64,000 bases of DNA, taken from the NCBI GenBank assembly GCA_034408935.1, contig DAOUMV010000022.1, forward strand, positions 50,087-114,086, read 5' to 3'. A program made the position numbers and the translations under genes. Below the pieces are notes generated by a model. The model was not told the DNA's origin. It worked only from the letters and a program-made list of their open reading frames with translations, and did not search any database. The DNA is from DAOUMF01 sp034408935. Its GTDB lineage: Bacteria; Chloroflexota; Dehalococcoidia; SM23-28-2; RBG-16-64-32. Below are positions 53,347 through 61,564 of the stretch, piece by piece (positions within the stretch are counted from its first letter, which is position 1; the number at the start of each line of letters is the position of its first letter).

Positions 53347-54882
53347 GTGCTGAAGATCACCGACGATCTCGACGCCCTCATCGATGTCCTGCCGCCCCAC
53401 CTGGCCGAGTCCGTGCGGCAGCGTCCCAACGACTTCGAACTGCTGGAGGTGGTGCTCGATCTGGGGCGCCTGCCAGAGGCCCGTTACCCCAGCGAAGAGG
53501 CGATCCTGAGCGAGCAGGAAGTCTCCCCCCAGGACATCCATCACGTTACATCCCGTATTGGCGAGTTCACCGCCGACAACCGCGCCGGCATTGAGCGTAC
53601 CCTCCACCGCATCTCCTGCATCCGCAACCGCCAGGGACGCGTCGTCGGCCTCACCTGCCGTGTTGGCCGCGCCGTCTTCGGCACCATCCGCATCATCGAG
53701 GATCTCGTGCGCGCGGAGAAGAGCGTGCTCCTGCTGGGCCGCCCCGGCGTCGGCAAGACGACGATGCTGCGGGAAGTGGCCCGTTACCTCGCCGACGACA
53801 TGAACAGGCGGGTCGTGGTGGTGGACACCTCCAACGAGATCGCCGGCGACGGTGACATCCCTCACCCGGGTATCGGCAGCGCCCGGCGGATGCAGGTGCC
53901 CACCCCCTCCCTTCAGCACCAGGTGATGATCGAGGCGGTGGAGAACCACATGCCGGAAGTCATCATCATCGACGAGATCGGCACCGATTTGGAGGCCGCC
54001 GCTGCCCGTACCATCGCCGAGCGCGGCGTTCAGCTGGTCGCCACCGCCCATGGCAACGCCCTCGAGAACCTCATCATGAACCCCACTCTGTCCGACCTGG
54101 TGGGAGGCATCCAATCGGTCACCCTAAGCGACGAGGAGGCCCGCCGCCGCCGCACCCAGAAGGCGATCCTGGAGCGCCGCGCCCCTCCCACCTTCGATAT
54201 CCTGGTCGAGATCCAGTCCTTCTCCCGCGTGGCCGTCCAGCGCGACGTGGCCGAGGCGGTGGACGCCATCCTCCGCGGCTACGAGGTCCCTGCCGAGATC
54301 CGTGATCTGGACGCCGAGGGCAACGTCCACACGGCCGGCGCCCCCGCTGGAGGACGCCGCGCCCTGGAGCGGCGCGACCCATCGGCGCCCGTGCCCACAG
54401 TCACCGCCGCAGTTCCCCCCCGCGAACGCCGCATCTTCCCCTTCGGCGTATCGCGCCCGCGCCTGGAGCAGGCGATAGGCCAGACGAAGTTCGCGGGTCG
54501 GGTGGTGGACAGCCTGGACGACGCCGACGCCCTGATCACCCTCCGCTCCTACTACCGTCGCAAGCCCCAGACCCTCCGCGATGCTGAGGACCGCGGCGTC
54601 CCCGTCTATGTCATCAAGAGCAACACCGTCTTCCAATTGGAGCACTGTCTGCTGTCCATGCGCACCGAGAAGGCCGGCGACCCGGTGGTGGTCGCCCTGC
54701 GGGAAGCGGAAGAGGCGATCGGCGAGGTGATGACCGGAAGCGACTTCGTGGAGCTGAACCCCCAGAACGCCTACATCCGGCGGCTCCAGCACATGCTGGC
54801 CCAGCGCTACAACGTCTCGTCCCGTAGCCAGGGCAAAGAGCCCTACCGCCGGGTGCGCATCCTCCCCAGCGGGCTGGACTGA
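53347..54882 (+). CDS. R3H domain-containing AAA ATPase (Ycf45/SpoIIIAA-like)
   Basis: 511-residue protein. The ATPase part has a Walker A (LLGRPGVGKTTMLREVARYL, about residues 131-150), a Walker B (EVIIIDEIGTDLEA) and VATAHGNALENLI. The C-terminal part holds a Rossmann-like region (VYVIKSNTVFQLEHCLLSM) and an R3H single-strand nucleic-acid-binding motif (IRRLQHMLAQRYNV). This is the plan of the conserved Ycf45 family of Gram-positives, Cyanobacteria and Chloroflexota. A role in nucleic-acid binding is likely but not defined. GTG start at 53347; tmk starts two bases after the stop. Confidence 0.92.
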   Translation: MLKITDDLDALIDVLPPHLAESVRQRPNDFELLEVVLDLGRLPEARYPSEEAILSEQEVSPQDIHHVTSRIGEFTADNRAGIERTLHRISCIRNRQGRVVGLTCRVGRAVFGTIRIIEDLVRAEKSVLLLGRPGVGKTTMLREVARYLADDMNRRVVVVDTSNEIAGDGDIPHPGIGSARRMQVPTPSLQHQVMIEAVENHMPEVIIIDEIGTDLEAAAARTIAERGVQLVATAHGNALENLIMNPTLSDLVGGIQSVTLSDEEARRRRTQKAILERRAPPTFDILVEIQSFSRVAVQRDVAEAVDAILRGYEVPAEIRDLDAEGNVHTAGAPAGGRRALERRDPSAPVPTVTAAVPPRERRIFPFGVSRPRLEQAIGQTKFAGRVVDSLDDADALITLRSYYRRKPQTLRDAEDRGVPVYVIKSNTVFQLEHCLLSMRTEKAGDPVVVALREAEEAIGEVMTGSDFVELNPQNAYIRRLQHMLAQRYNVSSRSQGKEPYRRVRILPSGLD

Positions 54883-54884
54883 CC

Positions 54885-55523
54885 GTGTCCCCCCAGTTCC
54901 GCCGCGGCACCCTGGTCACCCTGGAAGGTGGGGAGGGATCCGGCAAGTCTAGCCAGGGCGAGGAGCTGGCCGCCCTCATGCGAGCCCAGGATTACACCGT
55001 AACGCTGACCCGCGAGCCTGCCGGGACGGAGATCGGTCGCACGGTAATGGCGACATTCCAGCAGAGGACGGCGGTTACCCCGGAGGCGGAGCTGTTCCTG
55101 TTCGAGGCGGCCCGCGCCCAGCACGTCGAAGAGGTGATCCGCCCCGCCCTTGAACGCGGCGCGGTTGTCCTCTGCGACCGCTACACGGACTCCACCCTGG
55201 CCTACCAGGGGTACGGACGCGGCCTCAGCCTGGACCACATCCGCGCCGTCAACCACATCGCCACAGGGGGATTGGTTCCCCACCTCACGATACTGATGGA
55301 CTTGCCCCCGGAGACCGGCCTCGCCCGCAAGGATCACCAACGCCTCGACGACAGCATCGGCGGGGAGCCGCTGGAGTTCCACCAGCGCGTGCGTCAGGGG
55401 TTCTTGGAGCTGGCGCAGCGAGAGCCGCAGCGGATCGTCGTTGTGGACGCGACCTTGCCCCTGGAGCAAGCGACGAAGGCCGCGTGGCAGCATCTCCAGC
55501 GGTTCCTGGATCACATCATGTAG
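54885..55523 (+). CDS. tmk: Thymidylate kinase
   Basis: Phosphorylates dTMP to dTDP; 212 residues, a usual length. The P-loop TLEGGEGSGKSSQGEELAAL, the DR(Y/F) motif in VLCDRYTDSTLAYQGYGRGL and the lid region (GLARKDHQRLDD) are present. The start is the GTG at 54885, two bases after the R3H gene. A strong GC hairpin follows the stop. Confidence 0.95.
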   Translation: MSPQFRRGTLVTLEGGEGSGKSSQGEELAALMRAQDYTVTLTREPAGTEIGRTVMATFQQRTAVTPEAELFLFEAARAQHVEEVIRPALERGAVVLCDRYTDSTLAYQGYGRGLSLDHIRAVNHIATGGLVPHLTILMDLPPETGLARKDHQRLDDSIGGEPLEFHQRVRQGFLELAQREPQRIVVVDATLPLEQATKAAWQHLQRFLDHIM

Positions 55524-55537
55524 CAGGGAACAGCAGC

Positions 55538-55565
55538 GCGGCCCCGGCTGTTGCGCCGGGGCCGC
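55538..55565 (+). terminator. Terminator-like hairpin after tmk
   Basis: GCGGCCCCGGC pairs with GCCGGGGCCGC over 11 base pairs around TGTTGC, 15 bases past the tmk stop. Only TCGTCTG follows instead of a T-run, so its efficiency is uncertain. Confidence 0.65.
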
Positions 55566-55844
55566 TCGTCTGCGGGTCGCCGCACCCTCCCTTTGGGCTC
55601 ACCACTCAGACTCCTATGCGACTACCGCATTCGCATACTCGTGTTACTATTCTGGTATCATAAGGAGTCAGTTGTCAAGACAAACCACTACCGATTGTCT
55701 TCACTGTTCCTTAACTTCTGCCCCTGCAGCCCGCCAGTTGGTCGGGCCAGCCGCTTTATTGCTGGCCACGATCGCTGATGCTACGATTGCCCTGACGTAA
55801 GCCGCGAACCCGCGTCCGGCGGGCAGGCCTGTCTGATCACATCG
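55566..55844 (+). other. AT-rich gap upstream of thrB
   Basis: No gene is seen. The stretch is notably AT-rich for this genome. It contains TTACTATTCTGGTATCAT and the inverted repeat TTGTC/GACAA around 55673-55683 as possible promoter or regulatory elements, then a short GC-rich CGGGCAGGCCTGTC just before thrB. I could not fix a single convincing promoter. Confidence 0.4.
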
Positions 55845-56726
55845 ATGCCGCCATCGTCCGTATCCGTCCGTGTCCCGGCCACCAGCGCCAACCTGGGCCC
55901 CGGCTTCGACTGCCTCGGAATGGCACTGGACATCTGGGCCACCGTCACCCTGTCTACGGGCGCAAGCCAGGACGACCACCCCCTGGCCCGCATGACCCTC
56001 AACGCCGCCCGTGCCCTATTCGCCGCTGCCAACCTGGAGCCCCCCAAAGACTGCGCCGCTACCTACAGGGGCTCCATTCCCATCGCCCGCGGCCTGGGCG
56101 CCTCTGCCGTCGCCCGTGTGGGCGGCGTCCTCGCCGCCAACGCCCTTGCCGGCCAACCCCTCGACCGCGAGCAACTACTCCTCCTAGCAACGGAGCTCGA
56201 AGGCCACCCCGACAACGTCGCCCCTGCCCTGTTCGGGGGACTCCAAATCGTGGTGCGCGACCGCCAGCGCCTCATCCACATCGCCGTGCCCCTACCGACG
56301 GCGATGAAGGCTGTCCTCCTCATCCCGGAGCTGCGCATGCCAACCCAGAAGAGCCGCAAGCTTCTCCCCCAATCGCTGTCGCGGGCGGACGCCGTGCGGA
56401 ACGCCTCCCGCACCGCCCTACTGGTAACAGCCCTCAGTCAGGGGCGGTTCGACCTCCTGAACGAGGCGACGAAGGACCGGTTGCACCAGCCGGCCCGCGC
56501 CAAGCTCTTCCCCGCCATGTTCAGCATCTTCGACGCAGCCCGCGCCGCCGGCGCCCACTGCGCCTACCTCTCCGGCGGCGGCTCCGCCATCTGCGCCCTC
56601 TGCACCGATAACGAGCAGGGGATCGCGGACGCCATGCTGGAGGCGGCCCGCAGCCGCAGAGTGGCCGCCGAGACGCTCATCACCGCCCCCACCGAGCGGG
56701 GCGCGGAGTTGCTGGAGGAGGGATAG
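55845..56726 (+). CDS. thrB: Homoserine kinase
   Basis: GHMP-family kinase phosphorylating homoserine on the way to threonine; 293 residues. The N-terminus has VRVPATSANLGPGFDCLGMA, the ATP loop is PIARGLGASAVARVGGVLAA (usual PxxxGLGSSA with Ser changed to Ala), and late motifs include HCAYLSGGGSAICAL. The start is the ATG at 55845. It is directly followed by lysC, giving a small aspartate-family unit. Confidence 0.93.
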   Translation: MPPSSVSVRVPATSANLGPGFDCLGMALDIWATVTLSTGASQDDHPLARMTLNAARALFAAANLEPPKDCAATYRGSIPIARGLGASAVARVGGVLAANALAGQPLDREQLLLLATELEGHPDNVAPALFGGLQIVVRDRQRLIHIAVPLPTAMKAVLLIPELRMPTQKSRKLLPQSLSRADAVRNASRTALLVTALSQGRFDLLNEATKDRLHQPARAKLFPAMFSIFDAARAAGAHCAYLSGGGSAICALCTDNEQGIADAMLEAARSRRVAAETLITAPTERGAELLEEG

Positions 56727-57944
56727 ATGGCCCTCGTCGTCCAGAAGTACGGTGGCACCTCCGTCGCTGACGCCGAGCGCATCGGCAACGTTGCCGACCG
56801 CATCGGCCGCCGGTTGCAAGCCGGCGACCGCCTGGTGGTCGTCGTCTCCGCCATGGGCAGCACCACGGACGACCTGCTGGCGTTGGCCGCCCAGATGACC
56901 GACAGGCCGGAGGAGCGGGAGCTGGATCTCCTCCTCTCCACAGGGGAGATCGTCTCCTGCACCCTCCTGGCCATGGCATTGAAGCACATCGGGCGGCCCG
57001 CCGTGGCCCTCTCCGGCCCCCAGGCCGGCATCGGCACCGACAAGCGCTACGGGCGGGCCCGCATCCTCAAGGTGGACCCTCACCGCATCGAGCGGGAGCT
57101 GGCTCAGGGCAACGTAGTAATCGTCGCCGGGTTCCAGGGGATGACGGAGGAGCTGGACATCACCACCCTCGGCCGCGGCGGCTCCGACACAACCGCCGTC
57201 GCCCTGGCCGCCGCCCTGAAGGCCGAGCGCTGCGAGATCTACACCGACGTGGACGGTATCTACACGGCCGACCCCCGTATCGAGCCGAAGGCGTTCAAGC
57301 TGGAGTCGGTAAGCTACGAGGAGATGCTGGAGCTGGCCAGCTACGGGGCCACGGTCATGCACCCGAGGGCGGTGGAGCTCGGCCACGTCTATGAGGTGCC
57401 TATCCTGGTGGCGTCCAGCTTCAAGGATGTCCCCGGTACCCTCATCGGAGGTGCGAGCATGATGGAGCAACGGAACAAGGTATCGGGCATAGCCGAGGAC
57501 AGGGACGTGGCGCGGATCACCCTGCGGGGCGTGCCCGACCAGCCCGGCATCGCCGCCCGCCTGTTTCAGCCACTGGCGGAAGCAGGGATCAGCGTGGATA
57601 CGATCGTGCAGAACGCCAGCGTGGAGCGGCTCACGGACGTGACGTTCACGGTGACCAAGGCGAGCCTGGAGCGGGCGATGGAGATCGTGAGGCCGGTGGC
57701 GGCGGAGATCGGAGCGCCGGAGGTGCTGGCCGACACGCACCTTGCCAAGGTGAGCCTCGTCGGCGCGGGGATGCAGTCGGGGCCCGGCTACGCCGGCCGC
57801 ATGTTCCGCACGCTGTACGAGGCGGGGATCAACATCGAACTGATCACGACGAGCGAGATCCGCATCACCTGCCTGATAGACGAGGAGCGGGTGCCGGCGG
57901 CGGTGCGGGCGCTGCACAAGGCGTTCGCCCTGGAGGAGGCGTAG
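56727..57944 (+). CDS. lysC: Aspartate kinase
   Basis: First step of the aspartate family (lysine, threonine, methionine); 405 residues. The kinase N-terminus VQKYGGTSVADAERI and RGGSDTTAVALAAAL are present, and two ACT domains fill the C-terminal part (about 265-405; RGVPDQPGIAARLFQPLAEA, then VGAGMQSGPGYAGRMFRTLY) for feedback control. ATG 56727 touches the thrB stop. It is not fused to homoserine dehydrogenase. Confidence 0.97.
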   Translation: MALVVQKYGGTSVADAERIGNVADRIGRRLQAGDRLVVVVSAMGSTTDDLLALAAQMTDRPEERELDLLLSTGEIVSCTLLAMALKHIGRPAVALSGPQAGIGTDKRYGRARILKVDPHRIERELAQGNVVIVAGFQGMTEELDITTLGRGGSDTTAVALAAALKAERCEIYTDVDGIYTADPRIEPKAFKLESVSYEEMLELASYGATVMHPRAVELGHVYEVPILVASSFKDVPGTLIGGASMMEQRNKVSGIAEDRDVARITLRGVPDQPGIAARLFQPLAEAGISVDTIVQNASVERLTDVTFTVTKASLERAMEIVRPVAAEIGAPEVLADTHLAKVSLVGAGMQSGPGYAGRMFRTLYEAGINIELITTSEIRITCLIDEERVPAAVRALHKAFALEEA

Positions 57945-57987
57945 GAGGACGCTCTATCCCGTTTCTCACGTCCTTCCCTAGCTACAT

Positions 57988-58015
57988 TTGACAAAACGTC
58001 ACGAAAGCGTATGAT
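57988..58015 (+). promoter_or_regulatory. Promoter of the subtilisin-like gene
   Basis: TTGACA at 57988-57993 and TATGAT at 58010-58015, 16 bases apart, about 58 bases before the ATG. Confidence 0.75.
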
Positions 58016-58072
58016 TGGGGTGCCTCCCGGCACGGGGCGGCTCACCAGTGCCGGAGAGAGAAGCAGGGGGAT

Positions 58073-61000
58073 ATGCGATACGCGCGGCATTTGCTCCCGG
58101 GCCTGCTGGCACTGGCCGCAATGCTCCCCGTCGCACAGGCGGCGAGGGACGGCGTTCAAGCCGACGACCCCACACCGGGGCACGCCCCGGTTGTCACGCC
58201 CGCGGATGAGGCCGACCACGGCAGAGCACCGCGCGCGGGCGACATCATCCCCGGCCGCTACATCGTCAGGCTCAAGGACCGGGCCTCGCCCAACGCGCTG
58301 GCCGCCCGACACGGCTTGCGACCCCAGGTGGCGTACGAGTCCGTTCTCAAGGGGTTTGCGGGCCGCCTGTCGGAGCGCCAAGTGGAGCGCCTCCGGGCCG
58401 ACCCCAACGTCGTCTCCATCGAGCCCGACGCCATCGTCTCCGCTGACGACGCGCAAACAGTGCCCACCGGCATCGACCGCATCGATGCCGACCTGAACCT
58501 TGCGGCGTGGATCGACGGCGTCGATGATGCCCTCGACGTCGACATCGCCATCCTCGACAGTGGCATCCAGCCGGACCATCCCGATCTGCGAGTGGTCGGC
58601 GGCGCTACGTTCCTGGGCGAGGACTGCGATGGTGCCTCCTGGGCCGACGACTACGGTCACGGGACGCACGTGGCCGGCACCGCCGCGGCCATTGACAACA
58701 CCATTGGCGTCGTGGGCGTGGCACCCGGCTCGCGTCTGTGGGCGCTCAAGGTGTTGGACGAGAATGGCGACGGTACCTTATCCTGCATAGTCGCGGCGGT
58801 GGACTGGGTCACGGCCAACGCGGCCACCGTGGACGTGGCGAACATCAGCATCGGCGGGGACCCCAGCGACACCCTCTGCCAGGCCATTGCCGACTCCACG
58901 GCCGCCGGCGTGGTCTACGCGGTGTCGGCGGGCAACCAGGCCAGTGATGCCAGCTCCCAGAGTCCAGCCAACTGCCCTGACGTCCTCACCGTGTCCGCCA
59001 TCGCCGACTTCGACGGTCAGCCGGGCGCGCGCTCTCCAGAGACCTACTCCGGATCGTGCACCTTCACCGGGGACGACGTCTTCGCCTGCTTCAGCAACTA
59101 CGGCCCGCTGGTTGACATCGCCGCTCCCGGCGTTCACATTCACTCGACCTCCATTGGCAGCACATACACGACGATGAGCGGCACCAGCATGTCGGCGCCC
59201 CACGTGACGGGGGCGGCAGCGCTCGACATCGTGCAGAACGGCAAGCCTACCGATGCCGCCGGCGCCGCGGCAGTGCGCGACCGCCTCATCGCCGCCGGGG
59301 CAGCTCAGGACGGGCCCTACGGATTCACAGGCGACCCCGACAGCTCTCCCGAGCCTCTGCTCTTCCTGCGCTCACCCGGGCTATACGACCTGAGAGTGGC
59401 TGGAATCAATGCACCGAGCTACATCATGGAGGGGGCCCAGGCCCCGATCGCTGTCAACTTGTCCTATCAGGGGAACTCCTCTACCGAGTCAGTCTCGGTA
59501 TCGCTTGTCGCCAGCGCCGGCTCCGTCTTGGACTCTCCCCAGACCGTGATCCTGCCCGGCGAGTCCTCCACGACGATCACCTTCACATGGGACACCTCGG
59601 GCCTACCCTCCGGTGACTACACGTTGACGGCCACCGCCTCGTCGATTCCAGGAGAGATGAACCCCGACAACTCCCATTGGATCGCCGCCAGGGTGGGGGG
59701 CCCCGTCACCATACGGGCCAGCCTGGCCTCCGATGGCACGCAGGCGAACCGCGGCAGTTCGCACGCCGAAATCAGCACCGACGGCCGCTACGTGTCCTTC
59801 GATTCCTTCGCCACCAACCTCGTGTCCGGCGACACCAACGAAATGATGGACGTCTTCCTGCGCGACCGCCAGGCGGGGACGACGGAGAGGGTGAGCGTAG
59901 CCTCCGACGGCAGCCAGGCCAATTCACTGAACGAGTCGCCGTCTGTCAGCGCCGATGGGCGCTTCGTGGCCTTCTGGTCCCGTGCCTCGAATCTCGTGGA
60001 AGGAGACACGAACGGCTGGGACGACATCTTCGTGCGCGATCGCCAGACGGGGACGACGGAGAGGGTGAGCGTGGCCTCAGACGGGAGCCAGGGCAACGGT
60101 AGTAGCTGGTACCCATCGATCAGCGCCGACGGCCGCTTCGTTGCCTTCGAATCGTGGGCCTCCAACCTGGTGCCGGGGGACCACAATAACTTCTGTAATC
60201 GCACCGGGTACGGCGAGGATCCCCAAAACTGCGGCGACGTCTTCGTGCATGACCGCCAGACGGGGACGACGGAGCGCGTGAGCCTCGCCTCTGACGGCAG
60301 CCAGGGCAACGGCGAGAGCAGGTTCCCCACCATCACCCCTGACGGCCGTTTCGTCGCCTTCTACTCGCGCGCCTCCACCCTAGTGCCGGGGGACACCAAC
60401 GACTACTGCGACAACCGTGGTGTGGTGAACCACGACAACTGCAATGATGTCTTCGTCCACGACCGCCAGACAGGGACGACGGAGAGGGCGAGCGTGGCCT
60501 CGGACGGCACCGAGGGCGATGCCGGAAGCACCGGGGCCTCCATCAGCGACGACGGCCGATTCGTCGCCTTCTTTTCCCTCGCCTCCAACCTGGTGGAGGG
60601 AGACACGAACGACTGCAGAGACGTCTTCGTGCACGACCGCCAGACGGGAACGACGGAGATGGTCAGCGTGGCCTCCGACGGCTCCCAGGGAAACGATGAG
60701 AGCAGGGGCTATCTCGCCATCAGTAGCGAGGGTCAACTGGTCGCCTATTGGTCCTACGCCTCCAACCTGGTGGTCGGGGACACCAACGGCCAGCCTGACG
60801 TCTTCGTGCACGACCGCCAGACAGCGAGTACGGAACGGGCCAATGTGGCCTCGGACGGCACCCAAGGCAACAACACAAGCCAGTGGCCCGCCCTCAGCGC
60901 CGATGGCCGCTTCGTCGCTTTCCAGTCCCTCGCCTCCAACCTGGTGGCTGAGGACACCAACGGCAAGGAGGACATCTTCGTTCGCGATCGGGGCCAAGAG

Positions 61001-61459
61001 GGATCGACGTCCACGCCTACCCCCACGCCTACCCCTACCCCTACCCCAACTCCAACTCCGACACCCACAGCCACGCCTACACCCGCACCGACGCCAACGC
61101 CCGGTGATTGTCCAGAGCCCGATGCTGTGCCCTGGCCTGTGCCGCCCGGCGACAGCGACTGTGACGGCTGGACGGACGGGGACGAGGCCTACCTTGACAC
61201 GGACCCGGCGGACAACTGCCCGGACGACCCGTCGGATGACGCCTGGCCCTGCGATTTCGACATGAACACGTTTATCAACCTCGGCGACGTGTTCAACGTG
61301 CTCCCGCCGCACTTCGGCTCCAGTCCAGGGATGCCCGACACGAATGGTGACACCATTCCCGACTGGAGCCCCCGGCGGGACCTGGTGCCGGACGGCTTCA
61401 TCAACCTGGCGGACGTGTTCATGGTGTTGCCGCCGTACTTCGGCTCCAGCTGCACGTAG
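58073..61459 (+). CDS. Secreted subtilisin-like (S8) protease with propeller and dockerin-like tail
   Basis: 1128-residue exported serine protease. Domains in order: signal peptide (1-25); I9-type propeptide (about 55-130); S8 catalytic domain with Asp162 (ILDSGIQPDHP), His196 (GHGTHVAG) and Ser372 (MSGTSMSAPHV); a CARDB-like beta domain (about 440-535); a seven-bladed PD40 propeller (about 545-970; blades of the type DGRFVAFxSxASNLVxGDTN and VFVHDRQTGTTERVSVASDG, with an extra strand at the front to close the ring); a Thr-Pro linker; an acidic Cys-containing stretch; and a 71-residue tail with two dockerin-like loops ending in SSCT. It has its own promoter. Its target proteins are unknown. 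Confidence 0.95.
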   Translation: MRYARHLLPGLLALAAMLPVAQAARDGVQADDPTPGHAPVVTPADEADHGRAPRAGDIIPGRYIVRLKDRASPNALAARHGLRPQVAYESVLKGFAGRLSERQVERLRADPNVVSIEPDAIVSADDAQTVPTGIDRIDADLNLAAWIDGVDDALDVDIAILDSGIQPDHPDLRVVGGATFLGEDCDGASWADDYGHGTHVAGTAAAIDNTIGVVGVAPGSRLWALKVLDENGDGTLSCIVAAVDWVTANAATVDVANISIGGDPSDTLCQAIADSTAAGVVYAVSAGNQASDASSQSPANCPDVLTVSAIADFDGQPGARSPETYSGSCTFTGDDVFACFSNYGPLVDIAAPGVHIHSTSIGSTYTTMSGTSMSAPHVTGAAALDIVQNGKPTDAAGAAAVRDRLIAAGAAQDGPYGFTGDPDSSPEPLLFLRSPGLYDLRVAGINAPSYIMEGAQAPIAVNLSYQGNSSTESVSVSLVASAGSVLDSPQTVILPGESSTTITFTWDTSGLPSGDYTLTATASSIPGEMNPDNSHWIAARVGGPVTIRASLASDGTQANRGSSHAEISTDGRYVSFDSFATNLVSGDTNEMMDVFLRDRQAGTTERVSVASDGSQANSLNESPSVSADGRFVAFWSRASNLVEGDTNGWDDIFVRDRQTGTTERVSVASDGSQGNGSSWYPSISADGRFVAFESWASNLVPGDHNNFCNRTGYGEDPQNCGDVFVHDRQTGTTERVSLASDGSQGNGESRFPTITPDGRFVAFYSRASTLVPGDTNDYCDNRGVVNHDNCNDVFVHDRQTGTTERASVASDGTEGDAGSTGASISDDGRFVAFFSLASNLVEGDTNDCRDVFVHDRQTGTTEMVSVASDGSQGNDESRGYLAISSEGQLVAYWSYASNLVVGDTNGQPDVFVHDRQTASTERANVASDGTQGNNTSQWPALSADGRFVAFQSLASNLVAEDTNGKEDIFVRDRGQEGSTSTPTPTPTPTPTPTPTPTPTATPTPAPTPTPGDCPEPDAVPWPVPPGDSDCDGWTDGDEAYLDTDPADNCPDDPSDDAWPCDFDMNTFINLGDVFNVLPPHFGSSPGMPDTNGDTIPDWSPRRDLVPDGFINLADVFMVLPPYFGSSCT
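61244..61456 (+). repeat. Dockerin-like tail, copy 1 (71 codons)
   Basis: The tail starts WPCDFDMN. Loop 1 is DFDMNTFINLGD, fitting the 12-residue dockerin calcium loop with Asp/Asn at positions 1, 3, 5, 9 and 12. It is followed by VFNVLPPHFGS. Loop 2 is DLVPDGFINLAD (position 3 is Val), followed by VFMVLPPYFGSSCT. The same tail, also 71 codons, ends the next protein; the DNA of the two copies is highly similar. Confidence 0.85.
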
Positions 61460-61489
61460 ACGCGGGCGAGGTTCCCGGGCACGCGCCCG

Positions 61490-61517
61490 TTGACAGGATA
61501 TCGCTAGGGTGTATACT
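61490..61517 (+). promoter_or_regulatory. Promoter of the calcium-loop protein gene
   Basis: TTGACA at 61490-61495 and TATACT at 61512-61517 with a 16-base spacer, 47 bases before the ATG at 61565. Confidence 0.8.
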
Positions 61518-61564
61518 AGCTACGCCTCGGACGAGCGACGAATCGCCAGGGGAAGGGGGCAGCG

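Noticed and set aside
61015..61095. Simple-sequence repeat (ACNCCTACCCC-like) as a regulatory element
   Set aside because: It encodes the Thr-Pro linker of the S8 protease in frame.
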